Origin: Thermoplasmatota archaeon
GTDB lineage: Archaea; Thermoplasmatota; E2; DHVEG-1
Assembly (NCBI GenBank): GCA_029762575.1
Contig: JARVGL010000009.1
Coordinates: 1-33,570, forward strand
Length of the DNA: 33,570 bases
Direction: 5' to 3'
A program made the translations under genes and the position numbers. The notes under the pieces are model-generated. The model ran no database searches. It saw only the letters and a program-made list of their open reading frames with translations, and was not told the origin of the DNA. Every line of letters starts with the position of its first letter. The stretch's first letter is position 1. This document shows, piece by piece, positions 23,474 to 31,943 of this stretch.

Positions 23474-23500
23474 AGGGGTCTACAAAAGACTCTTATTTTT
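23474..23500 (+). terminator. Hairpin with T-rich tail after the prenyltransferase gene
   Basis: AGGGGTCT (23474-23481) pairs with AGACTCTT (23487-23494) through eight pairs including two G-U, with a 5-base loop, then ATTTTT. It starts 8 bases after the stop codon and reaches into the end of the convergent sulfotransferase gene. It looks like an intrinsic-type terminator. Confidence 0.45.
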
Positions 23501-24611
23501 CGTATCCAAACGCATCAAACGTTTGTTTCCATTCATTATAGACCTTCTGTTTGATCTGTTTATCAAAGGTGTAGCTATCAGCTTTGTAATTTTCATGTTC
23601 TTTTACATATCGTTCAAATGCGGGTTGTGCAGCATCAAAACCCTCTAAGCCTAATTTTCTATAGATTTCTTTTAGCCGTTCAGTAGGGTGTTCTATGAAA
23701 TCCTCATAAGCGATTTCAATAAGGTTTTCCTTAGGGATGAGATGACGTTGGGAGAGATAATGGGAGAATAATTCCTTGTAGCTGTAGATGATATACTCCT
23801 CAAGTGTCTCTGTTGATATATGTTGGAATGAGAATATAGGGAGTATCTTCTGATAGAGTTTCCATGTTGAAAGATAGACCTTGTAGGGGTTTCTATGGAT
23901 ATGGATAAATCTTGCATCAGGGTAGAGCTCAAGTAAATGTTTGATTCGTGCAGTGTTCACAAGGCTTTTGAGCATGATCTGTTTCCCGTTGTTCTTATAT
24001 GCTATTTTCTTTAGGAATAATTCATAGGCATGTTTCCATGAATTGATGGATTCTTGATTCGTACTTAGCACGTATGAATCAAAGTAGTGTTTCCAGTTCC
24101 TAGGGAAATACCACGCGAGGTAAAAAGAAAAAGGTGACGTGTTTGCAATAGCATATTCTTCTTCATACGGAAGAGTTGCATGCATCTCCAGATCATCCAT
24201 TGGTCGTTTTGAAGGTAGATGGTTCTTCACCATGTTTCTGAAGCGCTCTTCGTTAGCAATGATCATTGAGGGTGTCATCGTCTCAAAGGTTGATACATAG
24301 CCTAAACGTTTGTCTTGACCCAGGAGATAATGAAGAAATGTTGTACCGCTGCGCCAATGACCAATGATGAACAAAGGTGCTTTGACGGTTGTGTTCTCTA
24401 TATCCTTTTGGTATTTTCGTTGTTCATAGAGTCTAAAAGGTGTAAGCGCACTGATCATCCCAGTGACATAGAGTGCTCTTGGAATGAACTGCCAATCGAT
24501 GGAAAAATGATTATCTCGAAGTACCTTCAGCCAGTTTACAAACGTTGAACCAGCCATTGGTTGTTCGCGGATGCGTAGATAGTCTTGTTTGGCTATGGTG
24601 AATTGAGGCAT
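23493..24611 (-). CDS. PAPS-dependent sulfotransferase family protein
   Basis: A 372-residue protein with the two 3'-phosphoadenylyl-sulfate sites. The 5'-phosphosulfate loop Gly-His-Trp-Arg-Ser-Gly-Thr-Thr is at 84-91. The 3'-phosphate site His-Ile-His-Arg-Asn-Pro-Tyr-Lys-Val-Tyr-Leu-Ser places Arg240 and Ser248. This is the Sulfotransfer_3 type, found acting on glycans, lipids and small molecules. No signal peptide is seen. The acceptor is unknown; the convergent prenyltransferase makes a membrane lipid a possibility. It ends with Phe-Gly-Tyr-Glu-Lys and stands as a single gene. Confidence 0.87.
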   Translation of the reverse strand: MPQFTIAKQDYLRIREQPMAGSTFVNWLKVLRDNHFSIDWQFIPRALYVTGMISALTPFRLYEQRKYQKDIENTTVKAPLFIIGHWRSGTTFLHYLLGQDKRLGYVSTFETMTPSMIIANEERFRNMVKNHLPSKRPMDDLEMHATLPYEEEYAIANTSPFSFYLAWYFPRNWKHYFDSYVLSTNQESINSWKHAYELFLKKIAYKNNGKQIMLKSLVNTARIKHLLELYPDARFIHIHRNPYKVYLSTWKLYQKILPIFSFQHISTETLEEYIIYSYKELFSHYLSQRHLIPKENLIEIAYEDFIEHPTERLKEIYRKLGLEGFDAAQPAFERYVKEHENYKADSYTFDKQIKQKVYNEWKQTFDAFGYEK

Positions 24612-24745
24612 CGTGCAATCCCTTCAGGAGCTGTAAGGATCCTTTGATCTTTGATCGATAGTGATCAATTGATTCTTTGTTGATATTAGATAAGGTATTA
24701 TTTAAGTGTTAGCGGATAATTATTCGACAAATCAATAAAAAATGC

Positions 24746-25291
24746 TTAATAGATGATGATTACGGTAGAAGCTGTATCATATACTTTTTCGAACGTTACT
24801 GTTAACGTTGCACTCTCAGAGAACGTAAAATTTGGTGTTTCATCAGATACCATCCATCGAGAATCTTGATAGATTCCTTTTCGAAAGATGATGGATGAAT
24901 CACACCAAAGTGCTTTTGTTTCTCCCTGTGTGGTTTGATAGAATATCCCTGAGGATATATCTGAGTCATATTGATCGATTGATGAGGATGCCCAGGGGTA
25001 TGATCCAAAAGAAAGCGTTGAGAGTGATGAAGGTATATGAAAGGAGAACACCCGTGTGGACCCACTTGGTGCATATGGATCACGTATATCTCGAGATTCT
25101 CCTGTTTCACAGAGCAAGGATAGTTCTGATCGTAATATTACTAGTTCGTCTTCAAAACGCTGCATCTCTGTAGTGGTATCTATTCTTTGAAACCCTACGA
25201 AAGCAAGAAGCATGATAGCACTGATGATAGTGATACTCATGAGAAGACGGATAGGTATCATCTCAGCAGCAGTATAATTATCCCGTAACAT
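24746..25291 (-). CDS. Pilin-like or pseudopilin-like membrane-anchored protein
   Basis: A 181-residue protein with a short polar start, one N-terminal hydrophobic helix (about residues 12-34) leading into a helical Glu/Arg-rich stalk, and then a Ser/Thr/Tyr-rich, probably beta-rich exterior domain. This is the shape of type IV pilins and pseudopilins. A standard prepilin peptidase site is not obvious (Thr-Ala-Ala-Glu-Met-Ile-Pro precedes the helix), so processing is uncertain. It lies 45 bases after the HerA-like gene on the same strand and next to the TadA/TadC-like pair, which is the main reason for the call. I know no named family for it. Confidence 0.6.
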   Translation of the reverse strand: MLRDNYTAAEMIPIRLLMSITIISAIMLLAFVGFQRIDTTTEMQRFEDELVILRSELSLLCETGESRDIRDPYAPSGSTRVFSFHIPSSLSTLSFGSYPWASSSIDQYDSDISSGIFYQTTQGETKALWCDSSIIFRKGIYQDSRWMVSDETPNFTFSESATLTVTFEKVYDTASTVIIIY

Positions 25292-25336
25292 TATCTTGTT
25301 TCCCTTCTGATCCTCTTTCTTTCTCCTTGGAATATT

Positions 25337-26611
25337 TCATGCGATATGAGGTTCACCACCGCCATGCCAGCTTATCCGCGGGCGGATCTTGATGATATGG
25401 GCTTCTTCCATGGTGTCGTCAATGACAAGGCATACTCCTTTTTCTTTACCGATCCGCTTCATGATCTCTTCTATGGATCCTTTCATATACGTAGGTCGAA
25501 GTTTCTGAAGTGCGAGGATATCATCTTGTGATGTGAGCCGGTGGCAGAAGAAGAGATCACAGTGAGAGAGGACTTCTTCATCTATAGCGCTAGGTCTTTG
25601 TGTGGCCATGATGAGAGATAATCCTGGTTGACGGCCTTGTCGAAGCCATTTTTCAATAAGGATCTTTTTAGAGAGATTGTTCTTTGCTGCGGGGAGAAAT
25701 AGATGCGCTTCATCGATAGCAAGCCATACCAGAGGATGGGTATGGTCGTTGTGTGATAAACCCATCGTTTTCTGCTCTTGTTCTTTTCGAGCTTGAACCC
25801 GGAATTTAAAAAGATATTCGGAGATGAGGCTGAGAAGGACGTCTTTTACAAACGTTTCTTGGAGATGACTGATATCAAGGATGGTGATCCTGCCTGGTTG
25901 GATAAGGGATTCAAGAAGAGTCCCTTGTGCGGTGAAGAGATTCCATGATGCAGCCATCCGAAGATAATTCTCCGCCACTCCTTTTGTGAGAGGATCACAA
26001 GAAGTATTTGCTTTTATTGTTTCAAGGATGTTTGAGGGGGTAAACGAGTGATGTGTTGATTGTAAGGAAAGGACTGCGTTAGTGAGTATCATGCCAAAGG
26101 GATCTGTTGGTTTCACATCAAAGAGCATGCACCAATGATCTGCGGTGAGATCTGATGTTCGTATATGAAACGATGATACGTTATCGATGAGTCCAGTGTA
26201 GTCCGGTAATGCGTTCTCTGGGACAAAAAGGGAGAAATCGATACCCTCGGACTGTTTACCCAAAGGGTTCTGTTCTTTTTCTTGTACAAGGTTTGAGTAG
26301 GCGCTAGTCCAAAAGATGCCTAAGGTGTCGATGACGATGATACTGAGATTGTCTCGAATATCTTTTTCAAGTAATGCAAGTTCCTCGATGATGACACCTA
26401 GAGTATATGATTTACCGTATCCTCGTTTTCCACAGATAAGCACTGCATGAGGATATGATGCATCCATCTCCACCATTGCTCCATAGGATCCATCCAGTGC
26501 ATAGAAACGACCAATCTGTAATGAAGCTTGTTTAGCGGCTTCTCTCTTTCCGAGTATGTATCTCTTTTGATCTAGAGTACTAAGACAGAGAGTATTGTTT
26601 CCTCGATCCAT
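25337..26611 (-). CDS. HerA/DUF87-like hexameric ATPase
   Basis: A 424-residue P-loop ATPase of the HerA/FtsK superfamily. Walker A is Gly-Lys-Arg-Gly-Tyr-Gly-Lys-Ser (61-68), Walker B Trp-Leu-Ala-Ile-Asp-Glu-Ala-His (297-303), and the sensor segment Ala-Thr-Gln-Arg-Pro-Ser (336-341). The end has Arg-Pro-Arg-Ile-Ser-Trp-His-Gly-Gly-Gly. HerA proper works with NurA in DNA end resection; no NurA is seen here. The gene is co-directional with the pilin-like gene and divergent from a TadA-like ATPase, so it may power or regulate the pilus or secretion machine, or move DNA through it. Lacks a clear N-terminal HAS-barrel beyond about 50 residues. Confidence 0.82.
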   Translation of the reverse strand: MDRGNNTLCLSTLDQKRYILGKREAAKQASLQIGRFYALDGSYGAMVEMDASYPHAVLICGKRGYGKSYTLGVIIEELALLEKDIRDNLSIIVIDTLGIFWTSAYSNLVQEKEQNPLGKQSEGIDFSLFVPENALPDYTGLIDNVSSFHIRTSDLTADHWCMLFDVKPTDPFGMILTNAVLSLQSTHHSFTPSNILETIKANTSCDPLTKGVAENYLRMAASWNLFTAQGTLLESLIQPGRITILDISHLQETFVKDVLLSLISEYLFKFRVQARKEQEQKTMGLSHNDHTHPLVWLAIDEAHLFLPAAKNNLSKKILIEKWLRQGRQPGLSLIMATQRPSAIDEEVLSHCDLFFCHRLTSQDDILALQKLRPTYMKGSIEEIMKRIGKEKGVCLVIDDTMEEAHIIKIRPRISWHGGGEPHIA

Positions 26612-26644
26612 CGTTTATTCCACAAAAACCCAATATCATTCAAC

Positions 26645-26658
26645 AAATTATATAATTT
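26645..26658. promoter_or_regulatory. Palindromic TATA element shared by divergent operons
   Basis: AAATTAT-ATAATTT is a perfect 14-base palindrome in the 67 bases between the HerA-like and TadA-like starts. It sits about 27 bases before ATG 26679 (leaderless on the plus strand) and about 40 bases before ATG 26611 on the minus strand. One symmetrical box could serve both directions. Confidence 0.5.
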
Positions 26659-26678
26659 ACGTCTATAATTACGGGTGG

Positions 26679-28901
26679 ATGACTAAGCATCAATGTCCCC
26701 TTCAAACCATCAAAAAACCAGGTGAGACAACGATAAAGATAAATTGTCGCACCTGTGCCAAAGGAACCGCGTCCATCTTTGATGCCATGTGTCGAAAGAC
26801 GATATTACACATACTTCAAGAAGAGCCAGGGGTTACAAAACTCATACTCAATCATGCATTGGTCAAAGTCTATACTCAAGACACCCTAACCATTCTCAAA
26901 GAACTAGCCTTGTTCTCAGAAGAAGTAACAACCTATCTTTCTCTCAAAAAAGACCAGAAACAACAAAAAAAGATCAAAACAAATAGATACATAGAGAGGG
27001 TAGCTAACATCCTTAAAACATCCTTAGATGATCCCTATCAGACCTATATCGATCTTATCGCTTTACAACATGATGTTTTGAAAGGTGGCGGACCACAACA
27101 AACAGATGAACCATCGCTAGCGAACATCATCTCTGAAATACTCTCACATACACCGTTACGAAAACGATTTAATGGAGAACCACCCACTCGCGATATCTTC
27201 TATACACAGTGTATCAGTCCGTATGTCCGCCCAGGGTTTGTTGATTCCTTTCTCAAACCAAACCCACCACCTGATGCAATCTTCTTAACATCGTATCCTC
27301 TCCCTCAGAAGAAGAACGAAGCACCTGTCACCGTAACTCTTTATACAAGGAAGACAAGGCCTGAAAAGATCTATTTTATCCTTCCATCAGAATATGAACT
27401 ATCACAAAAAGAACTCTTACTCCTTGAAGAGGTACGTCATCATCTTTCATCCCATCGACCTGATGATGCAAGTTTTATGGATGCAGCAAATGCTCGAGAG
27501 TATTTCAAACGATTCGCTAGGAACATCATCACAACACTCCTTGAAGATTATGAAATACGACCAACTGCTCAGCATATCGATTTCCTCTCTGATGTCTTTG
27601 CTCGGTATACTGCAGGTTTTGGTATCCTAGAATATGTACTCCTTGATCCTCATATCCAGGACATCTATGTTAACGCACCAGTGGAGAACAATCCGTTGCA
27701 TCTTGTCGTCGATGGAGAGGAATACTCATCAAACATCTATCTCTCGGTCGATGATGTGGACGCACTTGCATCAAGGTTCCGATCATTAAGCGGACGGCCG
27801 TTCTCTGAGGCGATACCAACCCTAGATATGGACCTTGAACATTATCATACTCGAGTAGCTGCTATCAGTAATCCATTAACTCCTAAAGGTATCGCGTTTG
27901 CATTACGAAGGCATCGGAAACATCCATGGACCCTTGCTCATTTCATTAAGAACAAGATGATCTCAGCGTTTGCCGCAGGTCTTCTCAGTCTTCTTGTCGA
28001 TGGGCAAAGCTCTTTACTTATTGCAGGGAGCAGGGGTGCAGGGAAGACATCGTTACTAGGAGCTCTCATCTTAGAGATACCCCAACGATACCGGATTCTT
28101 ACTATAGAGGATACCTCAGAAATCCCTGTTGATGCTCTTCAGAGATATGACTATAAGATCCAATCATTGCTCACTAGATCCCTTTCCGGTGGTTCATCGT
28201 CAACGGAACTTCACCCTACGGATACGTTACGGACAGCACTTCGATTAGGTGAATCTGTGCTCATCCTTGGAGAGGTCCGAGGCATCGAAGCGAAAGTCTT
28301 GTTCGAAGCGATGCGTATCGGTGCTGCAGGTAACCTGATCATGGGTACAATTCATGGGTCTACGACACAAGCGGTCTTTGAACGTATCGTCCATGACATT
28401 GGTGTCCCACCAACTTCGTTTAAAGCAGTGGATGCCGTCGTTGTCGCTGCACCTATTAGATCAGAAGGTACCATTGAACGGAAACGCCGAGTCATTCAGA
28501 TATCAGAGGTCCTCTCCAGTGGATGGACCACAGCAGATAACGTGAACCATATCTTTCAGGATCTCATGAGCTATGATGTACAACATGATGAGATGAAGAT
28601 ATCTGATATACTCTCCATGGGTCAAAGTGAACTTTTACAAAAGATAGCGGGGAAATGGGGTATAAGCGTTGAAAAAATCCTAGAGAACATCATGCTACGA
28701 GCCTATATGAAACAAAGGATCGTTACGGAAAGCGATAATGATCCGCTTCTGTTGGAGGCAGAATGTGTTCGAGATGCTAACAATGCGTTTTGGATGATGG
28801 TGGAGACTAGCAAACAACGTTTCAAAACCGTAGATTACGACTATATCAAACAACAATGGGAACACTGGTTCAAACAGTACTGCGGAAGAAATGACCTATG
28901 A
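26679..28901 (+). CDS. TadA/VirB11-type secretion ATPase with N-terminal cysteine cluster
   Basis: Motor ATPase of a type IV pilus, Tad-like or type II secretion machine, 740 residues. The ATPase core has Leu-Leu-Ile-Ala-Gly-Ser-Arg-Gly-Ala-Gly-Lys-Thr (Walker A near 450), the Asp box Ile-Glu-Asp-Thr-Ser-Glu, Walker B-like Leu-Ile-Leu-Gly-Glu-Val-Arg-Gly near 530, and Gly-Thr-Ile-His-Gly. The long N-terminal region starts with Cys6, Cys23-x2-Cys26 and Cys38, a possible zinc knuckle. ATG 26679 is preferred over an upstream start at 26595, which overlaps the HerA-like gene and precedes the promoter. It overlaps the next gene by four bases. Confidence 0.9.
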   Translation: MTKHQCPLQTIKKPGETTIKINCRTCAKGTASIFDAMCRKTILHILQEEPGVTKLILNHALVKVYTQDTLTILKELALFSEEVTTYLSLKKDQKQQKKIKTNRYIERVANILKTSLDDPYQTYIDLIALQHDVLKGGGPQQTDEPSLANIISEILSHTPLRKRFNGEPPTRDIFYTQCISPYVRPGFVDSFLKPNPPPDAIFLTSYPLPQKKNEAPVTVTLYTRKTRPEKIYFILPSEYELSQKELLLLEEVRHHLSSHRPDDASFMDAANAREYFKRFARNIITTLLEDYEIRPTAQHIDFLSDVFARYTAGFGILEYVLLDPHIQDIYVNAPVENNPLHLVVDGEEYSSNIYLSVDDVDALASRFRSLSGRPFSEAIPTLDMDLEHYHTRVAAISNPLTPKGIAFALRRHRKHPWTLAHFIKNKMISAFAAGLLSLLVDGQSSLLIAGSRGAGKTSLLGALILEIPQRYRILTIEDTSEIPVDALQRYDYKIQSLLTRSLSGGSSSTELHPTDTLRTALRLGESVLILGEVRGIEAKVLFEAMRIGAAGNLIMGTIHGSTTQAVFERIVHDIGVPPTSFKAVDAVVVAAPIRSEGTIERKRRVIQISEVLSSGWTTADNVNHIFQDLMSYDVQHDEMKISDILSMGQSELLQKIAGKWGISVEKILENIMLRAYMKQRIVTESDNDPLLLEAECVRDANNAFWMMVETSKQRFKTVDYDYIKQQWEHWFKQYCGRNDL

Positions 28902-30856
28902 ACGAAGAAGACCATTGGCTGTATCGGATCGTCTGGTTCTCAAAAAGATATTGTAGCTTCCTCAGACCCGATGGGGCTCTCAAAGGAACAGCGAAAAGCT
29001 TCTTTGATAAAGAATACCTTGATACCTTACAGTTCTGTGGATTTCATCTCTCAGCCTACGAGATGCTCCTAGCATCCTATACCATTGCTTTTCTTAGTTT
29101 TCTAGTTCTTCTTTCTATCGATGTAGCCATCATCATCTTGTATGTATCTATGGCTCTTCCGCTTGATGGACTCACCCTTTTTCTTATGATTTGTATCACT
29201 CTCATCGTCCCGTTTCTCCTTATGAATCTTGTTGCATCATATCCGAAAACATATCTAAAATATGCTAAGATCCATTCTCTTGGTGATATCCCTGAGGTCC
29301 TTAGCTATCTAGTCATGTATCTTAAACTAGTACCAAATCTAGAGAATAGTGTGAAATTCGCAGCAATGGAATCATCAACATCACTAGTTCATGATCTTCG
29401 AAAGATGCTTTGGGATATGGAGATACGAGTATATCATGGTATCACTGATGCGTTGACCCAGTTTGCTAACCAATGGGGTAGATGGAGCGATCATTTCAAA
29501 CGATCCCTTCATCTCATCCGTAGCTCTATCGATGAACCAGAAGAAGCCCAACGAGTCATGACCCTTAACAAAGCGCTTGATGTAGGTCTTGAAGGGACAC
29601 GGACAGTGATGAACGAGTTTGCGCAACGACTTCATCAACCAACCCTTGTCATCTATAGTATCGGCATCATGATACCTCTTGCTATCATCGCGATGCTCCC
29701 TGCAGCAGGCCTCATCGGCATGCAGATAACCATCTTTCAGGTCTTCTTCCTCTACGATATCATCCTTCCTCTTGTATTGTTCATCTATATCCGAAGGATC
29801 CTTCTCAGCCGACCTGCTACCTTTAACCCTCCTAAGATTCCTCGTAATCATCCTTTGCTTAAAGACATCAACCGAAAAGTACACAGAACCATCGCTCTTC
29901 TCTTATTTATCTTATGTATGACACCATGGTTGTTGATCCTTGTTCTCCCTAGATCATCAATGCTATACACTTTTTTATCAAGTGTTCATTCCATAATCCC
30001 TCTTAGCATCTGTCTACCCTGGGGTATCGCTGTATCCATCGCATATTATACGACCGTAGTATTTACACCCCATAAGAAAATTCGTGATACCATCAAACAT
30101 ATGGAGAAAGAGTTCTCCGATGCTCTTTATATCATTGGTAATCGTATCAGTGAAGAGAAATCACCAGAGGAAAGCTTTCTGTATACTGCTGAAACCATGA
30201 AAGGAAGTAGTATCGCAGAGTTGTTCTCCCATACGAGCTATAATCTCACCGCGCTTCATACAACGATATCTGATGCTTTGTTCAACAATGAGTATGGTTC
30301 CCTGAAACATGTGTATTCTGAGCGTATCCGCGCCATCATGCGGTTGTTTGTCGAAGGGATAAAAAAAAGTCAACGATCAGTTAGTATCTCCATCATCAGA
30401 CTTGCGGATCATCTCAAAGAACTCCAAGAGGTGGAGACCCGCATCAAAGAGAACCTCTCTCTGTTAAGTTCAACGCTTCGATCAACAGCGATGATCTTTG
30501 CACCAATGATAGCTGGAGTCACCCTTGCTATCACCCAGCTTATATCTAACATCATTCAAAAGACGACACAATCACTAGATATTTCTACTCTATCGGATTC
30601 ATCGGTGATGTATGGTATCACCAATTCATTTTCTTTAGAGAACATCGATCCAACCTATTTTGTCCTAGTGATCGGAGTCTATATCATTGAACTCGTGTTT
30701 CTCTTAACAAGGTTTACAAACGGTATCGACGAAGGAGATGATACCGCTGAGTTCTCATTTCAACTAGGTAGAAGCCTTCCTGTTGCAGTAATGGTGCTCA
30801 CCGTTAGTATCATCCTTAGTCAAATGTTTCTCTCATCCATAGCAACTCGTATATAG
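28898..30856 (+). CDS. TadC/FlaJ-like pilus assembly membrane protein (two T2SSF domains)
   Basis: A 652-residue inner-membrane platform protein partnering the TadA-like ATPase. It has a pair of hydrophobic spans near 50-115, a cytoplasmic helical T2SSF domain (about 130-240), further spans near 248-300 and 325-390, a second T2SSF domain (about 400-525), then spans near 535-555, 585-605 and 625-645. This doubled layout is typical of the archaeal pilus platform proteins. It is translationally coupled to the ATPase gene (ATGA), and its basic cytoplasmic loops fit contact with it. No archaellum genes are nearby, so a pilus or secretion role is more likely than motility. Confidence 0.88.
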   Translation: MNEEDHWLYRIVWFSKRYCSFLRPDGALKGTAKSFFDKEYLDTLQFCGFHLSAYEMLLASYTIAFLSFLVLLSIDVAIIILYVSMALPLDGLTLFLMICITLIVPFLLMNLVASYPKTYLKYAKIHSLGDIPEVLSYLVMYLKLVPNLENSVKFAAMESSTSLVHDLRKMLWDMEIRVYHGITDALTQFANQWGRWSDHFKRSLHLIRSSIDEPEEAQRVMTLNKALDVGLEGTRTVMNEFAQRLHQPTLVIYSIGIMIPLAIIAMLPAAGLIGMQITIFQVFFLYDIILPLVLFIYIRRILLSRPATFNPPKIPRNHPLLKDINRKVHRTIALLLFILCMTPWLLILVLPRSSMLYTFLSSVHSIIPLSICLPWGIAVSIAYYTTVVFTPHKKIRDTIKHMEKEFSDALYIIGNRISEEKSPEESFLYTAETMKGSSIAELFSHTSYNLTALHTTISDALFNNEYGSLKHVYSERIRAIMRLFVEGIKKSQRSVSISIIRLADHLKELQEVETRIKENLSLLSSTLRSTAMIFAPMIAGVTLAITQLISNIIQKTTQSLDISTLSDSSVMYGITNSFSLENIDPTYFVLVIGVYIIELVFLLTRFTNGIDEGDDTAEFSFQLGRSLPVAVMVLTVSIILSQMFLSSIATRI

Positions 30857-30884
30857 ATCAAAAAGAGTGATGAGTAATCCTATG

Positions 30885-30901
30885 TATCGATCTCATCGAT
30901 A
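30885..30901. terminator. Perfect hairpin between convergent genes
   Basis: TATCGAT-CTC-ATCGATA is a 7-base perfect stem with a 3-base loop in the 50 bases between the platform protein and the PRC-barrel gene. It could stop transcription from either side; no long T run follows. Confidence 0.35.
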
Positions 30902-30906
30902 GTGTA

Positions 30907-31578
30907 TCAGTGTGTTGTAACCTGTTTTTTTGCCGTAGTTTTTTTTGGTAATGGTTTTGTGTTCTTGGTTTGTTTCTTTGATTTTGCTTTTTTTGACGGA
31001 GGGCTTTTGGTTAGGGGTTTTGTTGTTTTATGGTAGGTATCCCAATAGGTTTTTAGTTCCTCAAGGGTTTTATGTAGGGTGATGGTATCAGTTGCATAGT
31101 TTAGATACTCTATTCTTAATGGTAAGATGGTACCATAGGGATATTGCCATATCTCCGATAGATATGAATCAATGAAACAACCATAATAGGAATCGGTATT
31201 ATCTTTTTCAGACCAAGCATAAAACGATCCAACACGTGAACCCTGTCTATCATAGATGCCTTTTTCCATGAGAGTATCCTGTGCATAGGAGATGTGTCCA
31301 ATGGATATCGCTTTTCTCCATTCTATTGAGAGATCGTTTAACGTCTTTTTTAGGGTGATTGATCCAGATGTATCCTTAATATCATCTGTAGAAAAGGGTA
31401 TGAGTTTTGTTGTTCCTCGGAACCATGTATCTCGGATGTTCTCAAAAGGTCTGATACCAAAAACGTAACCATGTTGTTTCTTCCAGCTGTTCCAATATTT
31501 ATCTAGGATACCGACCGCTGATCCTTGATCATCATATACTTGCTTGCCAATAAGCTCATTTGGTTTTGTTATGTTCAT
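30907..31578 (-). CDS. Tandem PRC-barrel-like protein with lysine-rich tail
   Basis: A 223-residue soluble protein. Two repeats of about 85 residues each open alike (Gly-Lys-Gln-Val-Tyr-Asp-Asp-Gln-Gly-Ser-Ala-Val-Gly near 11-23, and Glu-Lys-Gly-Ile-Tyr-Asp-Arg-Gln-Gly-Ser-Arg-Val-Gly near 105-117) and close alike (Thr-Leu-Lys-Lys-Thr-Leu and Thr-Leu-His-Lys-Thr-Leu). This fits the PRC-barrel fold, seen in archaea in cell-division factors such as CdpB and in RNA-processing or photosynthetic proteins elsewhere. The last ~40 residues are Lys/Thr/Pro/Ser repeats like a histone H1 tail and probably bind nucleic acid or membrane. Function unknown. Confidence 0.65.
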   Translation of the reverse strand: MNITKPNELIGKQVYDDQGSAVGILDKYWNSWKKQHGYVFGIRPFENIRDTWFRGTTKLIPFSTDDIKDTSGSITLKKTLNDLSIEWRKAISIGHISYAQDTLMEKGIYDRQGSRVGSFYAWSEKDNTDSYYGCFIDSYLSEIWQYPYGTILPLRIEYLNYATDTITLHKTLEELKTYWDTYHKTTKPLTKSPPSKKAKSKKQTKNTKPLPKKTTAKKQVTTH

Positions 31579-31943
31579 GATCCCATCCTTAGTATTATTG
31601 AAATGAAATATTATTTTGTTATTTATAGTTTTATGAATTTTTTGTCGTATACAAACAGCTACTTAATTGATTTTTCTCAACAATTAATGAGCGGAATCAT
31701 ACATTTTTTATACTTTTTAGTTTTCAATAAAATACTACGGTAACGTAGTAATTTTTTGTTGTCTCCCTATAGAATAACTTGATCTTTCTTCTATAGATCG
31801 CTTGAGAAAACCGATCAAACATCTTTTTTATATCAAAAAATTGTGGGTTTATCCTTTGGATCTATGCATGGGAGTATCGTCGATTAGCTCGAAACTGTTT
31901 TTTTCAAAATATTTAAGTAGGCATTGCTATCTAGAAACACATA
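31579..31943. other. Gene-free AT-rich gap with promoter at its end
   Basis: About 365 bases. A 72-codon plus-strand frame (31525-31743) overlaps the start of the PRC gene and looks like chance. AATATTTAA at 31908-31916 lies 28-36 bases before the next ATG and is a plausible TATA box. Nothing else was recognised. Confidence 0.45.

Noticed and set aside
29384-29884. 166-codon minus-strand frame inside the TadC-like gene
   Set aside because: It is fully antisense to a well-supported membrane protein, with charged chance composition and no motifs.
31525-31743. 72-codon hydrophobic plus-strand frame
   Set aside because: It overlaps the start of the PRC-barrel gene, is AT-rich with chance-like Phe/Ile/Tyr content, and has no SD or promoter at a fitting distance.
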